This document shows positions 33,513 through 42,925 of a DNA stretch of 64,000 bases, piece after piece. The position numbers and the translations under genes are program-made. This stretch comes from Streptomyces sp. f51 (lineage in GTDB: Bacteria > Actinomycetota > Actinomycetes > Streptomycetales > Streptomycetaceae). Where the stretch lies: contig NZ_CP149798.1 of NCBI RefSeq assembly GCF_037940415.1, positions 6,791,001 through 6,855,000 of the forward strand, written 5' to 3'. The first letter of the stretch is position 1; every line of letters starts with the position of its first letter. The notes beneath the pieces were generated by a model. It had not been told where the DNA came from, searched no databases, and worked only from the letters and a program-made list of their open reading frames with translations.

Positions 33513-35153
33513 TCACGCCTGTCCGAGGGAGGCGGCCGCGGCGCCGTCACCGGGCGGCTTCGCGCGGCCCGCCGGCCCGGTCGGCAGACGCGTCGTCACC
33601 AGGAAGCTGGCGAGGGTGATCCCGCCGGCCGCGAGGATCGCCGCCTTCAGACCGTTCAGCTGCGCCGTCGCGTAGGAACTCGTGACCGCGTCGACCTCGG
33701 CCGGCGGCAGCCCGGCCTTTTCGGCAGCGGTACGCACCTGGTCGGTGGGCACGAAGCTGATGCCGGCTTCGAGCGCGATGCTCGTCTGCGCACGCGCCTC
33801 CTGCGACACGTCCGGGTGCTTCGCCACCTGCGTGGTGAAGGCGTGGGCCAGGGCGCCGACGAGGATCGAGCCGATCAGCGCGGTGCCGAGCGCGGAGCCG
33901 AGGTTCTGGGCCGTGAACTGGAGACCGCCGACCTCGCTGCGCTCGGCCTCGCCGACGCTGGACTGCACGACGTTGCCCAACTGCGAGGCGAGCAGGCCCA
34001 TGCCGACGCCCAGCAGCGCCATGGCCCCGGCGAACTGGGCGTCGTCGATGACCGGGTCGATGGTGGCCAGCAGCCAGGTGATCGCCCCGAGCAGCGTCAG
34101 CAGGGCCAGTCTGACCACACGCCGCGGACCCATCACCCGCCCGAGCCGTGAGGCCAGCACCGAGGCCAGCAGCATGGTGACGGACACCGGGAGCAGCCGC
34201 AGTCCCGTCTGGAACGCGTCGAATCCCTGCACCACCTGGAGATACAGCGGGATGGCGAAGAACAACCCCAGCAGGATGAGGTTCTGGCTCACCAGGGTCA
34301 GCAGGCCCGAGCGCAGGGGCGGCCGGTGCAGCAGCGACAGATGGATCAGCGGGTCGGTGCCGTGTGCCTCCCTGCGGCGCTCCCACTTGGCGAAGGCGGC
34401 CAGCACGAGCACCCCGGCGGAGACGACGAACAGGGTCGGAGCGAAGCCGAAGACCGTGAAGGGAGGGTTCTGGGGCTGCACCCATCCCCAGGTACCGCTC
34501 TGGAGGACACCGAGGACGCCGAGGCCGAGACCCGCCGCCGACAGGAACGCGCCCACGCCGTCGAGCCGGGGGCGGTGCTCGGGCCGGGGCGACTCGGGGA
34601 TCGCCCGGCGGACGAGAAGCATCGCGATCACGAGCACGACCTCGCCCGCGAAGACCAGACGCCAGGTGAGGTACGTCGTCACCCAGCCGCCCAGCAGCGG
34701 TCCGACCGCGATGCCCGCACCGGCGAGCCCGCCGATGACGCCGTAGGCGACGGCCCGGTCCTTGCCGGTGTAGGACTCCGCGACGAGGGCCGCCATGGCC
34801 GGCAGCACCAGGGCGGCCCCGAGCCCCTCCACGACCGACCAGCCGAAGGCGAGCACCCACAGGGTGGGCGCCACCGCGGTCAGGGCCGACCCCGTGCCGT
34901 ACACGACGAGTCCGACCAGGAACAGCCGCCGGCGCCCGAAGATGTCGCCGAGCCGCCCGCCGGTGGCCATGAAGGCCGCCATGACCAGCGCGTAGAGCGT
35001 GATGACGGCCTGGATGGCGGTCACCTCGGTGTCGAAGTCCTCCACCAGCTGGCTGATGGACACGTTCATGACGGAGGTGTCCAGGACCATCAGGAACTGA
35101 GCCGTCCCCAGCACGGCCAGAGCGCGCCACTGTCTCACCGGTGACCACCTCAT
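33513..35153 (-). CDS. DHA2-family (EmrB/QacA-type) multidrug exporter
   Basis: A 546-residue MFS protein with 14 helices. Family motifs are LDTSVMNVSISQL in TM1, GGRLGDIFGRRRLFLVG in the TM2-3 loop, and the TM5 motif C-like GGLAGAGIAVGPLLGGW. Such carriers export drugs by proton antiport. ATG 35153 begins the conserved part; the ribosome site is weak. It is divergent from the large LuxR regulator, which could control it. Confidence 0.88.
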   Translation of the reverse strand: MRWSPVRQWRALAVLGTAQFLMVLDTSVMNVSISQLVEDFDTEVTAIQAVITLYALVMAAFMATGGRLGDIFGRRRLFLVGLVVYGTGSALTAVAPTLWVLAFGWSVVEGLGAALVLPAMAALVAESYTGKDRAVAYGVIGGLAGAGIAVGPLLGGWVTTYLTWRLVFAGEVVLVIAMLLVRRAIPESPRPEHRPRLDGVGAFLSAAGLGLGVLGVLQSGTWGWVQPQNPPFTVFGFAPTLFVVSAGVLVLAAFAKWERRREAHGTDPLIHLSLLHRPPLRSGLLTLVSQNLILLGLFFAIPLYLQVVQGFDAFQTGLRLLPVSVTMLLASVLASRLGRVMGPRRVVRLALLTLLGAITWLLATIDPVIDDAQFAGAMALLGVGMGLLASQLGNVVQSSVGEAERSEVGGLQFTAQNLGSALGTALIGSILVGALAHAFTTQVAKHPDVSQEARAQTSIALEAGISFVPTDQVRTAAEKAGLPPAEVDAVTSSYATAQLNGLKAAILAAGGITLASFLVTTRLPTGPAGRAKPPGDGAAAASLGQA

Positions 35154-35408
35154 CGATTCGGCCCGCGGGGGCTCGCGCCGGACGGGTGTCCGGCCGGGCT
35201 CCGCCCGCACCGCACCTCCATGGCACCCGCAGCACCGCTCCCGCGCCACCCGGGCGACGCGCGGCCGGGACCCGAGTCCGCGTTGCGACATTCCGGACAG
35301 CGGGTGACGATCGGTGTACGGGAGATACACCGGGGAGGGAACCGTGGACCCGGACCACATCGGATCGGACGCGTCACCGCCGACGGGAGAGCGCGGAGGC
35401 GGGGTCCC

Positions 35409-38072
35409 GTGGCCGGGCTGCTGACCCCGGGGGGCGACCCCCTGCTCGCCGTCCGGTTCACCGTCCCCGACCTGACGGAGACCTTCGTCCGCAGGCCGCG
35501 GCTGGTCGGACGGCTCGCCGAGGGCGTCCAGGGCCCCCTGACGCTGGTCAACGGACCCGCGGGCGCGGGAAAGACACTCCTGGTGGCCCACTGGATCTCC
35601 ACGCGGGACCGCCCGGACGACGTGGCCTGGCTGACCGTGGAGCACGAGGACACCGGCCCCGGAATCTTCTGGACGTACGTCCTGGAAGCCCTGCGACGGC
35701 ACGGGGCCGCCGTCCCGGACGACATCGGCAGCCCGTCAAGCCCCGGAGACGTGGACCACTCCCTGCTCACCCGGCTGGCCGCCTGGCTGAGCGAACGCGC
35801 GGAACCCGTGATCCTGGTGCTCGACGAGTTCGACCGGGTCGGAGCCTCCGCCGAGGTCGCCGACGAGCTCCAGTTCGTCCTGCGGCACGCGGGCGGCGGT
35901 CTGCGCCTGGTCGTCGTCAGCCGTACGGAGCCGCAACTGCCCCTGCACCGCTACCGGGCCGCGGGCGAGGTCGCCGAGGTCCGCGGCGCCGACCTGGCGT
36001 TCGTCCCGGGCGAGACGACCGCCCTGCTCGGACGGCACGACATCCGCCTGTCCGAGGACGGCGCGCGGTCGCTGACCCAGTGGACCGGAGGCTGGGCGGC
36101 CGGACTGCGCCTGTGCATCCTCGCCGCCCAGCACGTCGACGATCCGGACACCTTCCTCAAGAACTTCGAGGCCGGCCAGAGCACGCTCGCCGACTTCCTC
36201 CTGGCCGAGGTCCTGGAGGCGCAGCCGGAGGAGACACAGGACCTGCTCCTGCGGTCGAGCATCCTCGACCAGATCCACCCGGACCTGGCCAACGCCCTGA
36301 CCGGCCGGGACGACGCGGATCCCCTGCTGGCCAGGCTCCAGCACGCCAACGCCTTCGTGGAGGCGATCGGCCACTCGTGGTACCGGCTGCACCCCCTGTT
36401 CGCCGAGATCCTGCGGGTCCACCTCAGGGTCAGACTTCCCGGCATCGAACCGGAACTGCACCGGCGCGCCGCACGCTGGCTGAGCGAGGCGGGACTGCTG
36501 GCCGAGGCCCTGCCGCACGCGGCCGGGGCCGGGGAATGGGAACTCGCCGCCGACCGGTTCGTCGACGAGCTGGCCATCGGGGAACTGCTGACCGGACTCG
36601 ACGCCGAGCGCCTCGACCTGCTCTTCGCCGCCATGCCTCCGGACGCCGCCGGACCGGCCGCCTGTCTGGTGCGCGCCGCCCGCGAACTCGTACGCCACGA
36701 CGTCGACCGCGGACTGGAGTATCTGCGCCGGGCCGGGGAGAACCTGGGCGAGCAGGGGGCGGACACGGCGGCCCTGCGGCTGAGCCACGCCCTGCTGCGG
36801 GTCTGCGCCGCCCGGCTGACCGGTTCCGCGGACCGGGCGCAGGCGGCGGCCGAGGACATGAGGGCGGCGGAACCGGCCCTCCCGGCCGAGCGGCTGGAAC
36901 GCCACCCGGAACTGCCCGCCCTGATGCTCACGGGCCTCGGATCGGCGCAGCTGTGGGCGGGACGGTTCGAGGCCGCCCGGGCCTCCCTGTCCGCCGCCGC
37001 GCGGGTCGACGACGGACCGTCCACGGCCTGTCCCCGGCACGAATCCCTGAGCCGGCTCGCCCTGATCGACCTCCTGTGCGGCCGGCCGGGCCGCGCGGAG
37101 TCGCACGCGCGGGCGGCGGTCGCCGAGGCGGACCGCTCCGGTCTGCCGCCCGCCGCCCGGACGGGTGTCGCCGAACTGGTCCTCGCCGCCGTCTGCGTCG
37201 ACCGCGACGACCTGGCCGCCGCACAGAACCACCTCGACCGGGCGACCGTCTCCGGGCCGGCCTCGCACGATCCCGTCGCGACGGCGGGCCTGGCGCTGCT
37301 GCGCTCCCGCCTGCTGCTGGCCAAGGGACATCCGAAGGAGGCGCTGCGCGTCCTCCAGGAGCTGAGACGTCCGCCGCACGGGGTCGAGCCCTCGCCGTGG
37401 GTGCGCGACCGGGCCGCGCTGGCCATGTCCACCGCGTACCTGGCCCTGGGCGAACCGCTCGCCGCGGCCGAGGTGCTCACGGAGGAGCGGGCGACCGGGC
37501 CCGAGGCCGCGGCCGTCGCCGTCCGGGCCCGGCTCGCGACCGGTGACCGGGAGGCGGCGCGCGCCCTGCTCGACGCGCTCTCCCCCGAGCCGGACGACGG
37601 CCCGGGGGTCGTGGTCCGGGTGCTGCTCGCCCGGGCGCAGACAGCGGACGCGCTGGGCGACGACTCCACCGCTCAGCGGCTGGTGGCGCGGGCCCTGCGG
37701 ACGGCGAGACCGGAGCAGCTGAGGAGACCGTTCCTGGAGGCGGGCCCCTGGCTGCGGAACTTCGTGCGGCACCGGCCCGTACTGGCGCAGGGCCATGAAT
37801 GGCTCCCCGGGATGTCCGCGGTCCGTGGTGCCGGGCAGGGCGGGCCGCCGGAACGGGAACCGGTGGCCGAGCCGGTGATCGAACCGCTCAGCGAGCGCGA
37901 GCAGGAGGTGCTGGAGCGGCTGGCGCAGATGATGTCGAGGGACGAGATCGCCGCCGACCTGCATCTGTCGGTCAACACGGTCAAGACCCATCTCAAGAGC
38001 GTCTACCGCAAGCTCGCGGCCACCCGCCGGGGCGAGGCCGTACGGCGGGCCCGCGACCTGCACCTCCTGTGA
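35409..38072 (+). CDS. Large ATPase LuxR regulator (MalT/LAL-like)
   Basis: An 887-residue regulator. Walker A NGPAGAGKT (about 48-56) and Walker B VILVLDEFDRV (about 134-144) form a STAND-type NTPase, followed by a long helical-repeat sensor region and a C-terminal LuxR helix-turn-helix (LSEREQEVLERLAQ, then SVNTVKTHLKSVYRKL). Such proteins activate genes on sensing a ligand. GTG 35409 has GGAGG 9 bp before it; the frame is open further upstream without better signals. Neighbours are a DHA2 exporter and a DUF7144 protein. Confidence 0.87.
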   Translation: MAGLLTPGGDPLLAVRFTVPDLTETFVRRPRLVGRLAEGVQGPLTLVNGPAGAGKTLLVAHWISTRDRPDDVAWLTVEHEDTGPGIFWTYVLEALRRHGAAVPDDIGSPSSPGDVDHSLLTRLAAWLSERAEPVILVLDEFDRVGASAEVADELQFVLRHAGGGLRLVVVSRTEPQLPLHRYRAAGEVAEVRGADLAFVPGETTALLGRHDIRLSEDGARSLTQWTGGWAAGLRLCILAAQHVDDPDTFLKNFEAGQSTLADFLLAEVLEAQPEETQDLLLRSSILDQIHPDLANALTGRDDADPLLARLQHANAFVEAIGHSWYRLHPLFAEILRVHLRVRLPGIEPELHRRAARWLSEAGLLAEALPHAAGAGEWELAADRFVDELAIGELLTGLDAERLDLLFAAMPPDAAGPAACLVRAARELVRHDVDRGLEYLRRAGENLGEQGADTAALRLSHALLRVCAARLTGSADRAQAAAEDMRAAEPALPAERLERHPELPALMLTGLGSAQLWAGRFEAARASLSAAARVDDGPSTACPRHESLSRLALIDLLCGRPGRAESHARAAVAEADRSGLPPAARTGVAELVLAAVCVDRDDLAAAQNHLDRATVSGPASHDPVATAGLALLRSRLLLAKGHPKEALRVLQELRRPPHGVEPSPWVRDRAALAMSTAYLALGEPLAAAEVLTEERATGPEAAAVAVRARLATGDREAARALLDALSPEPDDGPGVVVRVLLARAQTADALGDDSTAQRLVARALRTARPEQLRRPFLEAGPWLRNFVRHRPVLAQGHEWLPGMSAVRGAGQGGPPEREPVAEPVIEPLSEREQEVLERLAQMMSRDEIAADLHLSVNTVKTHLKSVYRKLAATRRGEAVRRARDLHLL

Positions 38073-38104
38073 GCGCGGCTCCGTGCCACGCCACCGCGGA
38101 CGGC

Positions 38105-38127
38105 GGGCCGGCGCCCGGCGCCGGCCC
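38105..38127. terminator. Palindromic hairpin between convergent genes
   Basis: Perfect 11-bp arms (38105-38115/38117-38127) around one base, between the LuxR and DUF7144 genes. Confidence 0.6.
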
Positions 38128-38131
38128 TCGC

Positions 38132-38554
38132 TCAGCCCATGTCCTTGTCCGGCCGGGCCACGCAGAGCGCCCAGATGACGAATCCGTACAGGGCTATCAG
38201 CGTCAGCGACCAGACGGGGTAGTACGGGATGTCGAGGAAGTTGGCGATGATCAGCAGCGCGGCGATCCCCACGCCGATCACGCGTGCCCAGGTGGCCGCC
38301 GCGAACAGGCCGAGGCTCACGACCACGGCGAGCGCGCCGAGTGCCAGGTGGATCCAGCCCCAGCTCGTCAGGTCGAACTTGAAGACGTAGTTCTGGGTGG
38401 TCACGAAGACGTCGTCCTGGGCGATGGCCATGACGCCCCGCAGGATGTCCAGGACACCGGCGACGAACAACATCACCGAGGCGAAGATCGTCAAGCCGCC
38501 GGCCGCCGTCAGGGCTGTCTTGGAGTGGGTGCTGTGATGCTGGGTGGTTGCCAT
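38132..38554 (-). CDS. DUF7144 membrane protein
   Basis: A 140-residue protein with four helices. The pattern TIFASVMLFVAGVLDILRGVMAIAQDDVF, here broken at LDILRG, plus WGWIHLALG and FLDIPYYPVWSL is typical of DUF7144. Function unknown. GGAGG precedes ATG 38554. Confidence 0.85.
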   Translation of the reverse strand: MATTQHHSTHSKTALTAAGGLTIFASVMLFVAGVLDILRGVMAIAQDDVFVTTQNYVFKFDLTSWGWIHLALGALAVVVSLGLFAAATWARVIGVGIAALLIIANFLDIPYYPVWSLTLIALYGFVIWALCVARPDKDMG

Positions 38555-38693
38555 GGCGGGACCTCCGTTGCACGGGCTGCGACCGCAGCCACTCACCACC
38601 GAGCCTGCGACAGCCGGGCGCCCGCGGCCTCACCCGCCAAGGGTGACGGTGAACGGACACCCCGCCGCGGGCCCCGGGCCCCCGGACCGCGCC

Positions 38694-40013
38694 TCAGTGC
38701 CCCAGCAGCGCCCTCAGCTCGGGCTGGAGCAGATCCCCGTGAGCCCGTACGAGGTCGTCGCACAGGTCCCAGATGCGCTCGACCGGGAGGGCCGCGGCCG
38801 TCGCGGGGTCGGCCATCGCGGCGTGCCGGATGTGGCGCGGCTCGTGATCGGTGGCGGCGCGCACCACCAGATCGGTGACGGAGACGTACGCGCTGTTCAG
38901 CGCGGCGCACTGCGGGGGCAGCGCTCCGATCCGGGTCGGCTGGACCCCCAGCGCGTCCGTCAGGCACGGGACTTCGACGACGGAGTCCGCCGGGAGGTTG
39001 TCGATCAGACCGCGGTTGGGCACGTTGCCGTAGATCGTGCGCGGGGTGCCGGTCAGCGTGCTGTGGATGATCTGCGGGGCGTACTCCATGGTGCCCTCGA
39101 CAGGGAGGGGGCTTCCGCAGGCGAGGGCGTCCCTGGTGCGCCGGTAGCTCGCCGCGTTCTCCTCGATGATCTCCAGATAGGCGCCCACCGGCAGTCTGAG
39201 CCGCTCGATCTCGCTGTCGTGGTGGAGGTACCACGGCACGTACTCCGAGGAGTGCTCGCTGGTCTCGGTCGGGTAGTGGCCGAGACGGCGGTACATGTCC
39301 ACGCGGACCCGGCGCAGCAGCCCGGGGTCCTTGGCGATCGCCTCGTCCAGGAGGGGGTACAGGTCCTGGCCGGCGCGCTCGAAACGCAGCAGCCACGCCT
39401 GGTGGTTGACCCCGGCCGCCAGATGGGTGACCTCCTCGAAGGGGACGCCGACGAGCTGGGCGAGGTCGTGCACGGTCCAGTGCACCGAGTGGCACAGGCC
39501 GGTGACGCGCAGCCGCGGGGCGATGCGGCTCAGATACAGGACGTTCATCGCCATCGGGTTGGTGTAGTTCAACAGCAGCGCGTCGGGGCAGAGTTCGCTC
39601 ATGTCGGCGGCGAGCCCGCGCAGCACGGGGAAGGTGCGCAGGGCGCGGAAGATGCCCCCGATGCCGAGCGTGTCGCCGATGGTCTGGCGCAGTCCGTAGC
39701 GGGCGGGGACGGTGAAGTCGGTGCGGGTCGCGCCGTCCATGCCGACCTGGATGATGTTGATGACGAAGTCGGCGTCCTCCAGGGCCGCCCGGCGGTCGAG
39801 GTGCGCGGTGATGGTGGGTTTGGCGCCGCGTACGCCGGCGATGTACCGCGCCGCGCCCTCGGCCGTGTCCAGGCGCTCCGGGTCGATGTCGTGCAACGCG
39901 ACCCGGGCGTGGGCGAGTTCGGGGAAAGCGAGCAGGTCGGCCAGCAGTCCCTGGGTGAACACCACGCTCCCGGCTCCGATGAAGGCGATCTTCGGGGCGG
40001 TGACGTCGTTCAT
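38694..40013 (-). CDS. GH4-family glycosidase (alpha-galactosidase/6-phospho-glycosidase type)
   Basis: A 439-residue enzyme of glycoside hydrolase family 4, which uses NAD and a divalent metal with a redox mechanism. Seen: IAFIGAGSVVF (dinucleotide loop), NYTNPMAMN, GLCHSVH (metal-binding Cys and His) and GVNHQAWLL. These match MelA-type alpha-galactosidases better than BglH types, but I cannot fix the substrate. ATG overlaps the PfkB stop by 4 bp. It ends the operon. Confidence 0.88.
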   Translation of the reverse strand: MNDVTAPKIAFIGAGSVVFTQGLLADLLAFPELAHARVALHDIDPERLDTAEGAARYIAGVRGAKPTITAHLDRRAALEDADFVINIIQVGMDGATRTDFTVPARYGLRQTIGDTLGIGGIFRALRTFPVLRGLAADMSELCPDALLLNYTNPMAMNVLYLSRIAPRLRVTGLCHSVHWTVHDLAQLVGVPFEEVTHLAAGVNHQAWLLRFERAGQDLYPLLDEAIAKDPGLLRRVRVDMYRRLGHYPTETSEHSSEYVPWYLHHDSEIERLRLPVGAYLEIIEENAASYRRTRDALACGSPLPVEGTMEYAPQIIHSTLTGTPRTIYGNVPNRGLIDNLPADSVVEVPCLTDALGVQPTRIGALPPQCAALNSAYVSVTDLVVRAATDHEPRHIRHAAMADPATAAALPVERIWDLCDDLVRAHGDLLQPELRALLGH

Positions 40014-41032
40014 GAACGGCTCCTGGTCTCGCGGGTGCGTGGGGTCGGTGACATGGCCGGGTCCTGCGCGGTGTCCGGGACGCCGGGGTGGCCGGGGAGC
40101 GTCGCGCGGGCGGCGGCCAGGGCTTCGTCCCAGGTGGGTTGGGCCGCCGTACCGCCGTGCGCCCGGGTGGAGAGCGAACCGCAGGCCGCGGCCACCGTGA
40201 GCGCGGAGAGCGGGTCGAGTCCGCGCAGGGTGGCGGCGACGAACCCGGCGTCGAAGCTGTCGCCGGCGCCGACCGTGTCCACGGGCTCGACGGCGACCGC
40301 CGCCGCGCGCGTCAGCTCGGTGCCGGTGTGGGCGAGGGCGCCGTTCGCGCCGTCCTTGACCACGACCACCGGTCCCCGGCCGGCCAGGGCGGCGGCGGCC
40401 GCGACCGGTTCGCGCTGCCCGGACAATGCCGCCGCCTCCGCCGCGTTGGGCAGCAGGAAGTCGGTGAACTTCAGCACCGGGTCGAGGAGTTCGGGGTCCC
40501 AGCGTCCGGCGGGGTCGTCGTTGGTGTCGAGCGAGGTCGTCGCCCCGGACTGCCGCGCCAGCACGAACACGGCCGCCAGGCAACGCGCCAGACGGGGCAT
40601 CAGGAAGAACGACGCCGCGTGCACGTGCCGGGAGGCCCGGACCAGGTCCCTGGGCACGTCCTCGGGACCGGTCGCCGTGAGACAGCCCTGCGCCGTGAGG
40701 ATGGCCCGGTCCCCGTCCCCGGCCATGACCACCGCCGTGAGCGGAGTGGGCCGCACCGGGTCGGTGACCAGGGCGCCCACGTCCACACCGCGCCCGGCGA
40801 GCGCCTCGCGCACGAAGGCGCCCGCGGGATCGTCGCCCACCCGGCCCGCGAAGGCGACCCGCAGCCCGAGCCGCGCGGCCCCGCACGCCATGATCGCCGC
40901 GGAGCCGCCGAGCACCAGTCCGGCGTGCTCGACGAGCTGCTCGCGCTGCCCGAACTCCAGCGGGCCGCGCAGCGGGCCGACGACGACGTCCGGATTGGCG
41001 TCGCCGACGACCAGGAGATCGAAGGATTTCAT
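40010..41032 (-). CDS. PfkB-family sugar kinase
   Basis: A 340-residue kinase. The N-terminus VVGDANPDVVV and the GGSAAIMACGAARLGLRVAFAGRVGDDPAG block (two parts) are PfkB motifs; the C-terminal DTVGAGDSFDAGFVAA holds the catalytic Asp and anion hole. It phosphorylates a sugar or sugar derivative, plausibly the monomer released by the GH4 enzyme. It starts 6 bp after the permease stop. Confidence 0.9.
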   Translation of the reverse strand: MKSFDLLVVGDANPDVVVGPLRGPLEFGQREQLVEHAGLVLGGSAAIMACGAARLGLRVAFAGRVGDDPAGAFVREALAGRGVDVGALVTDPVRPTPLTAVVMAGDGDRAILTAQGCLTATGPEDVPRDLVRASRHVHAASFFLMPRLARCLAAVFVLARQSGATTSLDTNDDPAGRWDPELLDPVLKFTDFLLPNAAEAAALSGQREPVAAAAALAGRGPVVVVKDGANGALAHTGTELTRAAAVAVEPVDTVGAGDSFDAGFVAATLRGLDPLSALTVAAACGSLSTRAHGGTAAQPTWDEALAAARATLPGHPGVPDTAQDPAMSPTPRTRETRSRS

Positions 41033-41038
41033 CGTGTC

Positions 41039-41869
41039 CTAGCCCTTCAGACCGCTCGAAGTGAGCGACTGGACAAAGGTCTTCTGCGCCAGCAGGAACG
41101 CGACCAGCACCGGCAGCACGGTGATCACGTTGCCCGCCATCACCGCCGACCACCGGGTGTGGTGCTGCCCCTGGAACGTCGTCAGACCGAGCTGCAAGGT
41201 GTACTGCGTGTCGTGGTTGATCGCGATGAGCGGCCAGGACAGGTCGTTCCAGGTGCTCAGGAACGTCAGCACGGCGACCGTGGCCAGCGCGGGCCGGGCC
41301 AGCGGCAGCACGATCGAGAACAGCACCCGCAGCCGCGAACACCCGTCGATCCAGGCCGCCTCCTCCATCTCCCTCGGCAGCGCCAGGAAGAACTGCCGGA
41401 ACAGGAAGACCGCGAACGGGGTGACGAGCGAGGGCACGATCAGCGCGCCGAGCGTGTCGATGAGCCCCAGCTCCTTCATCACCAGGAAGGTCGGGATCAT
41501 CGTGAGCTGGAAGGGGATCACCATGGTCGCCAGCATCAGGGCGAGCAGGATCCTCGATCCGGCGAACCGCATCCGGGCGAAGGCGTAGCCGCTGAGCGCG
41601 CCGAGCAGCAGATTCGACAGGACCGCCGCGACCGCGACGATCAGCGAGTTGACGAACCAGCGCGGGAACATCGCGTTCCCGAGCACGTAGCGGTAGCCGC
41701 CGAGGTCGATCCCCTTGGGCCACAGCGCGGGCGGGAACCGGTTGATCTCCGCGTCGGACATCACCGAGCTGAGCACCAGCCAGAGCAGCGGCAGCGCGAA
41801 ACACAGCGCCATCGGCGCCAGCAGCAGATGCCAGCCGCTCGGCCTGCGGGAGGTGAGGGGTGAGGTCAT
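41039..41869 (-). CDS. Sugar ABC transporter permease, MalG type
   Basis: A 276-residue permease with six helices. The EAA loop is EMEEAAWIDGCSRLRVLFSIVLPLARP, given here as EEAAWIDG...IVLPLARP. Family CUT1. ATG overlaps the partner permease stop by 4 bp (ATGA). No ATPase gene is in the operon; in Streptomyces a shared MsiK-type ATPase usually serves such systems. Confidence 0.92.
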   Translation of the reverse strand: MTSPLTSRRPSGWHLLLAPMALCFALPLLWLVLSSVMSDAEINRFPPALWPKGIDLGGYRYVLGNAMFPRWFVNSLIVAVAAVLSNLLLGALSGYAFARMRFAGSRILLALMLATMVIPFQLTMIPTFLVMKELGLIDTLGALIVPSLVTPFAVFLFRQFFLALPREMEEAAWIDGCSRLRVLFSIVLPLARPALATVAVLTFLSTWNDLSWPLIAINHDTQYTLQLGLTTFQGQHHTRWSAVMAGNVITVLPVLVAFLLAQKTFVQSLTSSGLKG

Positions 41870-42828
41870 CGGACCGCTCCTTCGCCGCGTTCCTGCCGGC
41901 GCATGACCAGACGCAGCGCTCCGCCCGCGACCAGCAGCGCGACCGCGAGGACGTACGCCGCCGCGGCCCCGTAGCCCGCCGTGAACGTCTGGAACGCCTG
42001 CTGCCAGACGAAGTAGACGACCACGCCGGTCGAACCCAGCGGGCCGCCCTTGGTCGTCACGTAGATCAGGTCGAAGACCTGGAGCGCCGTGATCAGCTGC
42101 CACAGCAGCAGGAACACGGTGACCGGGGTGAGCGTCGGCAGGACGATGTGGCGCAGCACCCGCCCGCGGCCCGCCCCGTCGATCCGCGCGGCCTCCACCA
42201 GTTCGGGCGGGACGTCCTGGAGCGCGGCGAGATAGACGACGACGCAGAAGCCGACACCGCTCCACAGCGAGATCAGCACCAGCAGATAGATCGCCTGGTC
42301 CGGGTCGGTGAGAAAGCCCTGCGGGGACAGCCCGATCGTGTGCAGCAGGGAGTTGGCGACCCCGAACTCCGGATCGAGGATGAACGAGAACAGCACGCCC
42401 TGCGCGGTCGCCGAGACCACGAAGGGGACGAAGACGAGCGTGCGGTAGAGGCCGATGAACCGGATGCGGCGGTTCAGCGCCAGGGCCAGCACCAGCCCGC
42501 CGACCAGGCTGAGCGGCACGTACAGGGCCGTGTACAGCAGGGTGTTGCCCACGGCCGTACGGAAGTTGGGGTCCTGGGCCAGTGCGCGGTAGTTGTCGAG
42601 GCCGACCCAGCGGCCCGGGGTGACGAGGTCGTCGGCCCGGAAGGAGAGCAGCAGCGACCAGACGACGGGCACGATGCTCAGGCCGAGGATCACGACGACG
42701 GCGGGGCTGATGAAGGCCCAGGCGGTGGCGCTCTCGCGCCGGCCGCGACGGCGGGCGGCACGCCGTGCGGCGGCCGGGGTCACCGCTGGGCCCGGTACGA
42801 CGGTGAGGGCGCGGGGAAGGGTGGACAT
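41866..42828 (-). CDS. Sugar ABC transporter permease, MalF type
   Basis: A 320-residue CUT1 permease. An Arg-rich N-terminus precedes six helices; the EAA loop LVEAARIDGAGRGRVLRHIVLP faces the ATPase. AAGGAGG lies before the ATG. Its gene follows the binding protein gene by 89 bp, a gap containing direct repeats. Confidence 0.92.
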   Translation of the reverse strand: MSTLPRALTVVPGPAVTPAAARRAARRRGRRESATAWAFISPAVVVILGLSIVPVVWSLLLSFRADDLVTPGRWVGLDNYRALAQDPNFRTAVGNTLLYTALYVPLSLVGGLVLALALNRRIRFIGLYRTLVFVPFVVSATAQGVLFSFILDPEFGVANSLLHTIGLSPQGFLTDPDQAIYLLVLISLWSGVGFCVVVYLAALQDVPPELVEAARIDGAGRGRVLRHIVLPTLTPVTVFLLLWQLITALQVFDLIYVTTKGGPLGSTGVVVYFVWQQAFQTFTAGYGAAAAYVLAVALLVAGGALRLVMRRQERGEGAVR

Positions 42829-42872
42829 GACGGCCTCCTTCAGCTGGGAGTCAGCTGGGAACGTCTGAAGTC

Positions 42873-42925
42873 GAGGTCACCGGGGAACGAGCCGAGGTCA
42901 CCGGGGACGAGGCGGGTTCACCGGG
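42873..42925. repeat. Short direct repeats between binding-protein and permease genes
   Basis: GAGGTCACCGGGG recurs at 42873 and 42894, with a third variant (GGGTTCACCGGGG) near 42913 that includes the binding-protein stop codon. The period is about 20-21 bp. It may be chance or an mRNA-processing element in the operon. Confidence 0.45.

Noticed and set aside
35736..38660. 974-codon frame antisense to the LuxR regulator
   Set aside because: High GC leaves the opposite strand open; composition is low-complexity and the sense frame has clear ATPase and LuxR motifs.
40014..41804. Upstream extension of the GH4 frame through the PfkB gene
   Set aside because: The extension is a shadow of the PfkB gene; the GH4 start at 40013 has AGGAG and the ATGA overlap.
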